From assembly GCA_027574665.1 (NCBI GenBank), contig CM050650.1, forward strand, positions 102,087,086-102,151,085: a DNA stretch of 64,000 nt, in the 5' to 3' direction. The notes beneath the pieces were generated by a model, which saw nothing but the letters and a program-made list of their open reading frames with translations, ran no database searches and was not told the DNA's origin. The position numbers were made by a program, and so were the translations under genes. Shown piece after piece: positions 1-12,935 of the stretch; positions within the stretch are counted from its first letter, which is position 1; each line of letters opens with the position of its first letter. The DNA comes from Rhynochetos jubatus (taxonomy: Eukaryota > Chordata > Aves > Eurypygiformes > Rhynochetidae).

Positions 1-3000
1 CTATAATTGGAATACAATTTATATGTAACTTTGGAAATTTGCTAAAAAAAAAAATCATTATCTGGATCCAAAATTTTCCATGAGCGATATATACCCATGA
101 TTTAGGTATGGGCACAGGCATATATGCCTTCTGGTACAACTGGTGTTCTTAATTTTTTCCTATCCTATTTCCTATACCTAGATGTTTCTGAAATGTCCCC
201 TTGCTATTTTCCCTACTGCTTCATCCAGGAAGAACTTCCATGCAGAAATTTCTGTTAGTACATCTCTTGTGCTGCCTTTCCCCATTCCTTACTATAGCAA
301 TTATGCCAGCAGAAGTATAAAGTGTGGGAGGAGCTAAGAATAAGGAAAATGTTTCTAAGAAAAAAGTAATTATGACAGGAAATTCACTTGCAGAGCTTCC
401 ATTAGGTACCTCCTTAGGTGTCTCATTGTTTTAAGCTTTTTTGCCTTCACAGTCTGTTTATCTAATCATAAGTAATCATTCTGAATTGCTTATAAGGGAA
501 TTTTGTCTCATACAGTTCAGAAAGAAAACTTATCTTCTGTAAGATGTAGAATTGATCATCCAGAAAGAAATATAATACGTTTGAAAGTACTTTTTGTGTT
601 TCTAATTTTTATAAATGAAAATTAATTATTTTCTTTATTTTAATCAGTTCAGTATAAACATACGTAATGATGATGATTAGATCTGTATTATTGGATTTTT
701 TTTTAATTGAAAGCCAACATTGAATCTGGAGAAGCATCTCAGAGCTCTTTTTGTTTCCCCAGTAGATAAATCAATATTGTTTAACCACATATGGATATAT
801 CGGTTTTGATTATATTAATTCAAGCATTCTAAGATTTTACCAGGCTGTACTCATATCTATATCCATTCAAAACTGTCTTCCATTCTTTCTCAAAAATAAA
901 CTGACATACAACTCTCCTTCCATCTAACATATCTTTAAAAATCCTGACGATTCAGAGCTTTATCTACAGAGGAACTTATTTTTTTCAGTATATCTATTTA
1001 AGCATTAGTCTCCCAGTGTCACCCAAACTCCTGATAGAGTCAGTGGAAAGGGCAACTCTAAAAGGCAGTTTGGACCACCCTATGACAGGTAATGTGACTT
1101 GTGTTCTGGGTACCATTTTCTGTCCACTGACTAGAAGGAGCCATGATTAGACCAGGTGATTAATGTTTACATGGTAAAATTTAGGTTTTATGAAGTAGAT
1201 TAAAGGAATTTAAGATAGACTTCTTAACTATCAGTCTTTCCAACACATTATGTGTGTTAGCAGAGAATAACAGTTAGCATGGAAGTGGAGATAAGATTTT
1301 GTTTAATAGTGTCTAATATTTTTTCATACACAATATATTTCCCATAATGAAACTTTTCTTGTGACATTTCCTATAAGCTTAACCATGTCTTTAAAACTAT
1401 CATTTATGGTTTATATATACTTTTTTTTTGAATTTTATTAGTAAAGAGGTGAACATTCACATCTGTGTTTAAATTGTAATGTAAAAGAGTATGTGAGTCT
1501 AACCAAATGGAGCATATTAAAATAACACATTACCATATTTTCTGATAGAATATTCTATCAGGTTTCCCCCCCACGTGTAAAATAAAATTTGCATTTAAAG
1601 TAAGAGTCGTATACACACAGATATTTTTATTGCAAGGAGCAATGCAGCTTTTATGCTTCTACATATTTCTTGGTTTTATTTGGCCTTGTTAGTCCTGATT
1701 TAGTAATGAAGTTTGACATGTTAACCACTGTTATAATCTAGGAATACCAGAAGATACATCAGGAACAGATGGAAATGTATATTATTTTATCTGCAGCATA
1801 TTGCCTGAAATTCTTCTGATTAGTACAACATAATATAGGTAATGAAGTACAGTTTATCTCAATATCTGGCAAGTCTGAAAAATATACTGTAAAGGACCTG
1901 TATTAGATCACAAAAGGAAACCTCTGACCTGGTGCCAAAAAAGTTATACACATATTTGTGTTAATAATTTTTTCATAGCTATGGATATCCTAGGACCATT
2001 TAGCTTTTCTTCAAATCTCCTACTCTTATACCTTTTAATGACACTCCTGTAAATATTAACCCCATTTTAAAACATAAAAGGGCTCTTAATCCTGGAGTCA
2101 AATGTAGTGTACTTTTAAAAACATAAACTTACAAATAGCAGAGATGGTAGAGCAAGGTATGAAAAGTAAGATATTAATTTATAGCAAGAGGCAATATATT
2201 ATCTTAGATCAATGGATATTTTATTAAAAACAGGCTTTTATTTGGGTTAGAAATGGAAGCAACGGAGTTCAAGATAAATCTTATGTACTCTACTAGTGTA
2301 AGTTCCTCTCTGAAGTTGATAGAACTAGACTCTTCCAATTCCAACACAGAGGAATGAGGTTTGCTAGCTTTCTTTTTTAATACTGACAAAGTTTAAACAA
2401 CTATCTTATCTTCACTGCTGCCTTTTCACAGGGCTAAAATTTGGATAAGATGAAGTCTGCCTTGAAATTCAGATAGAAATAAACTGAAGTGGATGGAAAC
2501 CATTGCTTTCTCACATTTTGCTGCCAAATAGGAGCATAGTATGGCTAACACAGAAATCAAAAATGTGACGTAAATATTGTTTTTAACCACAAAACAGTAT
2601 AAAATTTAATTGCATTTTCATGCAGTGGCTGAAGTCCTGTGAAAGTCTGCCCAAGGGTATCTGCAAAGTTTAGTATAAAGATAAAATGAATAATTATGTG
2701 GAAAATCACTGTGACTGCACTTTTATATCAAATTGGCTGCAGAAACCTTGGGATCAAAATACAAAAAGGTGCAGTGTACACATTTATACATACATATAAC
2801 CTGCGACTACTTCTCACCAATACAGAACTCTAAAAAGTGCTGGTCCTAGAAGTGGTTTTCCATATAAAACTCAATCCATTTCATACTTGATTTTGTCTTA
2901 TAACCTTACAGTTTCAGTAAACTATAAATACTTTTTCAAACGATTCTGAGGGATAAATTTTCTGGGCAATTCATGATTAGACATTGAGTGAATCATAGTT

Positions 3001-3463
3001 TAGTGCTAGTAATTTATGTAAGGAAATTTCTGCTTTTGACTTTCTGTGCACCTGCCTCCTCTTGTTACTGTTTAATTCAACAGACAAAAAGGTTTTAACC
3101 TCATTTATTTCCAGCATTACTCTGTGTAATTGTTATATAATTATTATTATTTATAAAAAAGCTTTTACTGATGTTTATAATAACTTTTCAATAATAAGAA
3201 CAATTACTATCAGTTAGAGGTGATTGGCATCTTTAGTATATGATAGCTCTGTAACACTATGGCAAAGACTTGCTATTAGGAAATACAGAAGTTTCTCCAC
3301 TTTTGCCCTTTCTATATATGTTTCTCAAAAAAGACTAACTGAAATCATGTGTGAGTGCTTCCTGACTTGACTTATGATATATAAATCGTTTCAAAACTAG
3401 AACGTATCAGATATAACCTGTGGGTATGTTTTGAAATAACTGACTTTCACTTAATTTTAATAG
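1..3463 (+). other. CSMD1: Intron of CSMD1 (3' part), upstream of exon A
   Basis: This AT-rich stretch has no open frame with a recognisable family and ends in the acceptor TTTTAATAG directly before exon A. It is the 3' part of an intron whose beginning lies outside the window. I see only short A/T runs and no clear interspersed repeat. The short open frames here have no domain pattern and are treated as chance. Confidence 0.8.
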
Positions 3464-3568
<105 letters not shown>

Positions 3569-4981
3569 TAAGTACAGAACTTCCAAAATTTTCCTTGGAA
3601 ATCTGTTGTCATGTTTTTTCTTCTGGGTCATAAGATATCTATTTAATTTTGTAATTCTAATGTACGCAATTTGTTTAAATAATGTAAGCCTAAAATTCAA
3701 GTACTGTCAAAGAAAATTGTTCATTGCAAAATAAAGTCCAGATCCTCAGCAGGAAATTTATAGTCTTTAATACCAGAGACTAAAACCAGCAGAGAACAAG
3801 ATTTTTTCTTTAAAAAAAGCTTGTAAGAAACAAGTACTATCTGTATAATTCTAATTGTAGTGACAATCAATTAATGGAATAAAAAAAATCTTACATTTCA
3901 TCAAACAGAAAATACAGGTTGTGTAAAATAAATAACCCATTGTTTCATTTCAAAATTTTTATAGTTAAAATTGACTTTGTGAACAAAATTATAATAAAAG
4001 CACACAGGACACTCTTCTGTAAAGTTAAAGATGATTCGTGGATTAATTTATTATAGCTTACTATATAATAAATATAATATAACACAGTATGTTATATAAT
4101 GTAATGTAATATGTAGAAAGTGTAGCAACTTAAATAAATTTGAAGGAAAATTCCAAACTAGATGATAGCTAATTGTACGATACAGGTCTTTAATACTGTC
4201 TGGGTTGGAATCCTGTACAGATTGATTCATCTCATCTACCTTAACTATCACATTTTGGTTTATATGCTCATTTTCCTTCTATCATATGGGAGCTTGTGAT
4301 CACTAGGTATTTTAGTTGCAGCTTTAGAGTGTTAAGTTAGCATGTGAATCCTGATTACAAACCAAAATTACAAGGTTAATAAATCAGCCATGACTAAATA
4401 AGAGAAACTAGCAGCATTTATTTCAAAACAACATTACTTGACATTGCACAAAACTTTACTGGATAAGGATAGCACTGAACACATTTGATAAAAAGAATCC
4501 ATCATAATTTTATATTTTGGTGGTTTTTAATCCATATAAATTATTGAAATGTTTATTTTACATAATTATAATAAATAAGTACACTTAATACCCACAGAAG
4601 TATTTCAAATTATTTAGTATATTTTTGGAGGGAAACGTTTGAGTACAATATCTTTATTTCAAATATTTGTTTATGTATTTATAGTATTTATTAATAGTTA
4701 CTTTCTGAACTCTGATATCAAAGTACAGAAAACTAGATACCTCTAGTTTAATTTGTCTTAAAAGATAAGATTGGAAAATGATTGGATTACTTTTGTGAAG
4801 CATGTTTCTTGTGTTGCAGCAGCAATTAGCTGCTACTGAATACATTGAATACTGAGTACTGGAAAAGGAAAATAAGAAAAAAAATCCATTTTAAGATCTT
4901 AGACTTTAAACTATCAAAAAAGGACTTGACCTGTGAGTGAGAATTTCAACACTCATCTGTATTTATTCTTGCATTTTGCAG

Positions 4982-5335
4982 ACCAATTAAATATCGCATC
5001 GATCCTTCTGGGGATGTTAATTTAACTGCTTGTGACTGACAAAAGGGTTTGCATTTTTTCCTTATTGTATTGGGATACATTTTGGCTTACAGGGACCTAA
5101 GAACTTCAGAGTCAAGTTTTTGAACTTAATAATTTTGGTATCTCTAATTGTTCATTCTGTTTGTTACACTGTGAGTACTTCACATATGAAAGTTTGCCTT
5201 TTTAAAATTATTTATCAAGTTGTTGTCAGATTTTATTATTTACCTTTATATTTGAAGGGATTTGGCCTGTTACTGCCTACTCCACATGTATTTTCTGTGA
5301 CTGCCTAAAAAAAAATAAATCCAAAATAGTCTTAG
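4982..5335 (+). other. Candidate alternative 3' terminal exon of CSMD1
   Basis: A strong-looking acceptor (ATTTATTCTTGCATTTTGCAG) is followed by sequence that continues the exon A frame. GT from exon A plus the A here gives Val, then PIKYRIDPSGDVNLTACD and a TGA at 5037-5039. An AATAAA lies at 5314-5319. If used, the transcript would end inside the CUB domain and give a secreted, truncated protein without the later domains or the membrane anchor. A 19-codon open run by chance is not rare, so this is only a candidate. The codons are less AT-rich than the flanks. No transcript evidence is available to me. Confidence 0.2.
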
Positions 5336-8300
5336 CTCATTTTAATTGCTATTATTGGTACCTTAAGAAGGCAGGCCCCCATAATCCTATAACTATTTTT
5401 CCCGTTATTAACATTTTGAAGATCTCTGTTGTGGACATCCACTTCTGAATCTATCATTGACATTTCTAGTACTAGTACAATGTTCTCATTAGAGACATGC
5501 AGTACTTACAGCCCTTACTTCAGTACAGTTTTTGACTGAAATAGCAACTATTTTTACCTTTATTATTCTCTAGACTATCACATAGGATTACAGTACAGTG
5601 TTGGCCCTTCCATCTTTACTGTATATTGTATCTTTGATGAAAACAAGGTCTATGCAATTAAATTTTACCTGCCTTTTGGGTTCCAATGCTTCGGACATTA
5701 GCACTACCCTGAAAATCATTTGAGAAAATAAATGAATAACTTAAATACAGTGGAAATGCTGGAAGGGCAAAGTATGAAATTACAGTGTCAAAAATAATTA
5801 GTAATGAATCTGAATTTCTATTGTGATACTGGTTTTGCAGTTATTAAACACTGGATAGTATTTAACACTGGATATCGTTATGAAATACATTACATTTAAA
5901 CTGCAGCACAGACATACTCCTTTTACTTGCTTTTGAAAAAGGTCTCCTGTGGATGCCAAGTAACTTACCTCATAAAACACTAGGTCTGCTTGTAGGCTAT
6001 ATTATCGTGAGAAAGCTCATAACTAAATGTCAAAGTGATTTTCTTACCAAAATTTTCTATTAGTTGGTTTTAATAACTTCTGTTATATTTAATGAGGTTT
6101 GAACAGCACCTTGCAGTTTTTTATTCTTCTCAGGGGAATGAAGCAGCTTATAGCAAAGACTTTCCTGGCTAGATTTAATTTACAGTTTCTCAGGTTCTCT
6201 TAAAAAATAATACAGCTTTTCTTATGCTTAAGAAGCTTCTGCTGACAGCTTAAATGCCAGCATTTCTGCAGAAAATCTACAAAATATCACTGTAGAAACT
6301 CATGCATTTGATTCTAAGGCTTTGTAGCTTTTAAAATTTAGTTTGAACTAAATATGCAGAAATGAACAATGAACACTAGAAACTCGCTAATGGCAGGTCA
6401 GTAAACAGATGACCTTTAAATACTTAATGGGAAGAAGATTGAGGGAGTTGTCAAGGATCACAGTATATAAATGATCAGTCCCAGCAGAAGCTTTCTGCAG
6501 TGTCCAAACTCTCAACCATTAGCAATTATCTGTGTAACCTCAAAGCTGTAGCACTACATCTAGTGGGGAATAGGAAAGGATACTGATGTTTAAAAAGGAG
6601 TAAATAATAAAGAATACACTATCCAGCTCAAATTTAATGTTTGGAAGAAAAATAATCGAAAAACGTCTTAAATTCATGTAAAATAACACTGAAATGGTAC
6701 AACAAATAATATACTTTTCTGGAGAGCAAATGATTTCAAATCAATTGAATGCATTTCTATGACAGTGTAGTTGCCATTTTGAGTAGACATATGTTGTTTT
6801 TTAGTTTATTGAGGCAGTCTAATTTTAGTATTTATAATAAAATTTTTAGAAAATCTTATCAACAGCTTAATTAATTAAAGGGGGATATGGCCATGATTTT
6901 ATTATTTTTTTACAATGGTTTCATCTATAAGCTTTACATGGTGAAAATTTAGTAGTATTAGTTTATGGGATATGTATACTGAGTCGGTTAGCTCTGGAAA
7001 TACAGCAGTACAACTCACTGAAAATTAATCTAAATATGTTTAGGCTGTAAGTTTTTGACTGCAGTTATTTCTCATATTTAACAGAGTTTGGCTAGAAGCT
7101 ACTGACTACCCTTACAAAATATTTCACTAGTGATAATCACGTGTGAGGTGAACATTATCACTCAGAATATTTTCTGCAATGCTCTATTTTGTGTCATTAA
7201 ATTCTTGTAAATTAAAGTGACTCTACTTTAGAAAGTCTTCTTTTCCTTGAAAGACTATAATGAATACATTTCTTGCAGCAGTTACATTAAAATCTAATTT
7301 CCTTTTTTTGAAATGTTTCCCTAAAAACATGAATATTTTAATTTTTCTTGTGTAGAAACTTTTTTTTTCCCTGAGACAATGAAGAAATTGCAAATTAGTC
7401 ATTCAAAGAAAGCTGCTTTTGTCAGCTATTTCAGTACACAGAAAACTCTCCATGACCCTTATTCTTTTTTACTATTCACACACTGTTTGGAAACTTACTA
7501 GGAGTTTGGAAAACAACCTACCCTTCCTTAGCATACCACCTTTTTATATATCTCAGATATTATTGAGTCTGGTTTTCTAGTAGCTTACTTTATTTCACAC
7601 TACATAAAAATCTTTTCCTTCCTAATTTTTTTAGAAGTTGTAAAATTTAGTAGAGAAAGTAGATTTGGGGATTTTTTCTGTCTTTTTTTAATAGTGTGTT
7701 GGAGTCTTTCTCCTGTGCTTAGATAGGTAGTTATCATTGGTAGTAATAGCAATGCAAAGCTAAATAAAACTAGGGATTTTTAGTGACATGTAATGCTTAT
7801 CACACCTTTAGCAGTCAAACTGTCAGAGCTGGTTTGTGATGTGGTTGCAATTAATAACACAGATAAAATAGTGACTTGCACTTTTGAAGAATAGAACAAC
7901 ACTGTCAAACTGTTTCTTTAAAAGGAGAAGAAAACCTGGACTAAAAATGAAAATCTATTTACCTCAAAGAAGGAAAATATGTTCAGATGCTGAAAACTCA
8001 AGAAGTATTAAAGACTGAATTTTAAACTAAATTTTTGTTTTGTAGAGTATTTTAATGTCACAAAGGCAGATTTATTGACTTTTGACTGATGTGCTTCATT
8101 TAGCTTGTTTTATTATTCTAATGCCTACAAAAGACATTTATTTAAAATAATCTGCACAGTAAAAGAACAAGAAAAGAAAATGCAGAAAGGATTCAAAGAT
8201 TTTTCACATTTATGTGCAATATCCCTAATGTAAAGGATTACTTTTCAAATTAAATATTATTGAGTAGTTAACATTTGTAGGTAATAGATACTGTAGCAGA

Positions 8301-8880
8301 GGTATTTGAATACTTATTCATAGATGAAAAATACATGCTGAAATTTTTGTTTGATGAAGTTGTAAGAGAAAAAAAAGGATAATGAAAACATAGTTGTTAC
8401 ATATTTTTAGAATTTATTTCAGATCCCTGAAAATTACATCTCAAGCCTGAAATCCAAATCTCAGCCTCATTCTTATACAAATCAGACCTCAACTCAGCAC
8501 ATTTAACAGAAGATTATTTTTTTCTTCTCGTTTAAAACATCAATAAATTATTTTAGGTATTCAATATACATTTATTTAATCACATTCTTTCTATAAGTTT
8601 TAATACAAATGTGTTATTATTTTAATGACCATGCTGCTTACATATACTCATAGATTTGTGCTATGCTTGTTCCGTCAACATTTTGAAGTAATGCATTTAT
8701 TGAGACCATTTTCTGCTACTTCTGTGTCCTCAACTATATAGTAGCAAACAGCATTTCTGGTCCTGGGGAGCATTCTTAAAAGGCAGTCTCTGTTTTCATT
8801 TGAAGAACTGAGATCAGTGAGAAAACTGGTGCAAAAAGGTTCTTTCTCTCACAGATGTCTTTTCTGACCTGTGAGTCTGA

Positions 8881-9130
8881 TCAAGGTACTAAGAAGCTTG
8901 GCTTGAGTTTGACTTTCATTACTTCATCGGTTGCATTAATTGCCTCAATTTTTTTAACTCTTTTCATATAGAGGATAACCCAGGGTTGTGCATCTCTACA
9001 TGAAATGAGTTTAACTCCAGCCAGTCTCTCCTTGGCTGGTCTCTTAAGTCTCTGTTCCTGAAACTGCAAACAATCTGATCTTGAGATGGTTACAGACTGG
9101 GACAAACTCTTAGGCAGCAACAGCATGTGT
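8881..9130. other. Unclassified patch, less AT-rich than its flanks
   Basis: This patch is visibly richer in G and C than the surrounding intron and carries an open frame of 81 codons on the minus strand. The translation shows no family I recognise. It may be an old degraded repeat or a conserved non-coding element. Confidence 0.2.
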
Positions 9131-9229
9131 TGTCAGACAGACCTCCATTCCCTAAACATCTAATCTACCATATCTGCCATCCTCCAGGTTGAAGGACTTA
9201 GTTCTATATACAGGAGTTTTCTCAGGGAA

Positions 9230-9321
9230 CACAATAAAACAAAACAAACAATCAAGCAAACAAAAATCCCCAAAAACTGAAACAAACAAAACACCCTATA
9301 CCCAAGCACAACAAAAAACCA
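9230..9321. repeat. A-rich simple repeat, CAAA-like
   Basis: Irregular runs of AAAC and CAAA units, for example AAACAAAACAAACAAT, make up this stretch. It looks like low-complexity sequence, possibly a decayed poly-A tail, though no retrotransposon body was recognised beside it. Confidence 0.6.
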
Positions 9322-10940
9322 ATTCTGCTATTTATTGATTTCTTATTCTGGCTAAAACCTAAATTATTTATTTTTGAACTTATGAAGTTTTTAGTTAGTT
9401 TGGCAAGCAACTAAAATTTTCAAACTAGGCAGCTGCTCTATTTTCATTCTTACTACTAACACAGGTCGAACTGAACATTTTAGCTGCATAGTACTGTGTC
9501 TTATCGACTTTCTTACTTATCCAAGCTATGCTCTGCTTTGTGAGAGCATATAGACCCTATGAGAGCACACTCAGCCATTTCAGCAGCAGTTCTATGTGCA
9601 TAGGCAGTAGTAATTAATAAGACTCCATTCCGCTCAGATGGGAAACTTTAAAAAAAATATTTTCACTTTATCAGTGTAAGAAAACAAAATATTCTAGATA
9701 TGGGATGTACAGCTTCCTTTTCATAACCTGGATAGGTCAGGCTTATATGCCAGAGAAAGGTCTCTAATACCTTGCTTTATGTTTCTTCAGTTCTCACCTT
9801 CTTTCTCCTCAACCTCTCCTTTTATTATGTCTTTGCATTTAAGTTGAAATCATATTAACATCCAGTTGATTATATTTAAATAATATGTTTGTAGAAGAAT
9901 CCAACTACTGGTTTCTGTTTTCTTTATAGCTTCTTTCTGGAGAAATTCTGCTTCTGGGACTCCTTGTCTCAGTTTGGCATGGTATTTGTTTTACTTATGT
10001 ATTTTTTTGCATAGTCAAAGCTGAGAGTTGGAAGAAAGAGAATCCAGTATGTGACTCATGTGAGCCAAAAAGGGTCGACATAAATGAGATAGTCATTACT
10101 ATTTCCTTACATCAACTACAGTTAATGCAGTACCTGTAGCTTCCATCCCCAAAACTTCTGATAGGTGAAGCTCTACACAGAGTTCAAGGCTGATGCCCTC
10201 TTCTTGTGATGGTTTTTGTTTTCATATCTGATAGCATCTTAGATAGATATATTCTGCAGCCACATTCTATGTGCAACTTTCCCCACTACCTTTTGAAAGG
10301 CTATATGGCTATCACAAAGACCTTTGTTCAGTTACAGTACCAGGGCCCAGCATTTTTCTCCATTAAGAAGTAATCTACGAAGATTTTTTTTTTTTCCAAA
10401 GCATTTTGACACACATTTTTTGCATTAAGATACCAGAATTATAGATGTACAATGAATATTACTGAGCTAAGATTTTATGGCGGGATTCACCAACTTGCCT
10501 TGTATGTGTTGTATTGAAATGTATATATCATCTATGCATCGTTATCACACATTACTGTATGAGAAATAGCAGTTTCACCTTAAATTTAAGAGATCATTGT
10601 GCGTTATTTGATTGCAGCAGATGAGGTTCCAGTAAGTTCTTGATGACACATGCACTGTCAGGCATGTAAATCAACTTGCTTCACTTTCAAAAAATGTGAC
10701 AAAAAAAGCAATACTAGTCTAAACAACTGACAGGTGAACTCATACAGTCCCTCACATTTCTAAAAGCTCAATAACTTAAAGAAAGCTTTAATCATTAACT
10801 TCAATGCAGTCATTCAAAATATGGTTATTTTCTAAGACTGCACATTGGTCTAATCCATATATAATAGTTAATTTTATCAAAAAACGGCTGATCAGAACAT
10901 GAAGATAATATATTGTAAATAGGCCTAAATATTATATTAA

Positions 10941-11147
<207 letters not shown>

Positions 11148-11798
11148 TAAATTAACTCTTTTAAACTCATGTTGCAACTTTCTTTACTGCATCCCAACAA
11201 ATTTATTTCAAGTAGGCATTTAGTCTTTTCACAATTTTAGAGTCTTGATACTGTCTGTGTTGTTAATTAATGGTTAATGGAGATACAGCTTTGTAAATAT
11301 CCACAAAATAACTAAAAATAATCTGAAGTAAAAGTGTAAGCTATTGTTCTGATGATTTTTCTTGAATGTCAGTACAAATTAAAAATTTGTAAGATATTTG
11401 AAAAAAATTAAATGTTACATTCTGCTAACCTGTGTAATTCCTTATATGGTATATTATTTGAAAATTATAGTTAGACTTCTCAGACTTTACTGGAGTAGTT
11501 AAAAATTGTTTCTAATGCCTTACCAAGAATCTTCAAATACCTAAGTCAAAATTAGTGTGTAAGGAAAACTACATAGCATATATTTTGTGTGCCATTGTGA
11601 AATTAAGAAGATGTATAAAATTGTGGAAATTTAACCCAGAAAGTGATCTTAATTACCCTAACTTCATTTGTATTGCTTCTGTCTCAAAGAGATGAAAACC
11701 TTGGCAACATAAGAATCTTGATTTTTTCTTGACTGTAAGCTTCAGTTTGATACTTTCTGAAGTTGGTTCATTGTAGTAAAAGTACCTGATATCTGTTA

Positions 11799-12935
11799 GT
11801 ATGTCTGTGTAATGGGTTGACCCTGGCTGGGAGTCAGGTGCCCATCAAAGCCACTCTGTCACTGCCCTCCTCAGCTGGACAGGAGAGGGAAAATATAACA
11901 AAAGTCTTGTGGGTCAAGATAAGCACAGGGAGAGATCACTCACCAGTTACTGTCATGGGCAGAACAGACTCGACTAAGGGAAATTGATGTCAATCAAATC
12001 AAAGTAGGGTAATGAGAGATAAACCCAAATCTTAAAAAAAAACAACAGAACCACCGTCCCCCATCCCTCCCTTCTTCCTGGGCGTCACTTTACTCCCAAT
12101 TTTCTCTACCTCCTCCCTAAAACTATGCACGGGGATGGGGGATAGGGATTGCTGTCAGTTCACCACAGATTGTCTCTGACGCTTCTTCCTCCTCAGGGTG
12201 AGGACTCCTCACACTCTGCCTCTGCTCCAGCATGGGGCTTCTCCCACAGGAGAAAGTCCTCCATTAACTTCTCCAACATGAGTCTTTCCCATGGGCTGCA
12301 GGTTTCTTCATTAACTGCTCCAGCATGGGTCCTCCATGGGGTGCAGTCCTTCAGGAACAGCCTGCCCCATCCTGGGTCCCCCCTGGGTCACAAGTCCTGC
12401 CAGCAACCTGCTCCAGCCTGGGCTTCTCTCTCCAGGGGCCCACAGGTCCTGCCAGGAGCCTGCTCCAGTGTGGGCTTCCCACAGGGTCACAGCCTCCTTT
12501 GGGCATCCCCCTTCTCCAGTGTGGGGTCCTCCACAGGCTGCAGGTGGATCTCTGCTCGGTCATAGACCTCCATGGCTGCAGGGCACAGCCGGCCTCACCA
12601 TGATCTAAACCACAAGCTGCTGGGGAATCTGCTCTGGCAGCTTGAGCACCTCCTCCCACTCCTTCTCCACTGACCTTGGTGTCTGCAGGGTTGTTTCACA
12701 TATTCTCACTCCTCCCTTCCACTGTAGTTTCTTCTTGCCCTTTCTTAAATATGTTATCCCAGAGGTGCTACCACCGTTGCTGACGGGCTCAGCCTTGGCC
12801 AGTGGCAGGTCTGTCTTGAAGCTGGCTGGTGTTGACTTATCAGACACAGGGGAGGCTTCTAGCAGGTTCTCACAGAAGCCAACCGTGTAGCCCCGACACT
12901 ACCAAAACCTTGCCACACGAAACCAGTACAGTATG
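11799..12935 (+). mobile_element. Solo LTR of an avian endogenous retrovirus, with 5-bp target repeats
   Basis: The GC-rich body runs from 11804 to 12930 and is bounded by GTATG at 11799-11803 and again at 12931-12935. Its left end resembles TGTGTAATGGGTTGACC and its right end CCAAAACCTTGCCACACG followed by AAACCAGTACA, a pair of ends I associate with a widespread bird LTR family. Between about 12220 and 12540 it has some six degenerate copies of a CTCCAGYRTGGG motif spaced by tens of bases. No gag, pol or env sequence adjoins it, so it looks like a solo LTR formed by recombination between two LTRs. The open frames inside are by-products of its low AT content. The exact left base is uncertain by a few nucleotides. 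Confidence 0.85.

Noticed and set aside
12149..12659. Several overlapping open frames of 80-138 codons on both strands
   Set aside because: They lie within the GC-rich LTR, are Pro/Ser-rich and repetitive, and match no protein family. Low stop-codon density explains them.
11804..12930. Possible full endogenous retrovirus between LTR copies
   Set aside because: The three LTRs lie far apart, in different families or orientations, with CSMD1 exons between them and no gag, pol or env sequence, so they are solo LTRs.
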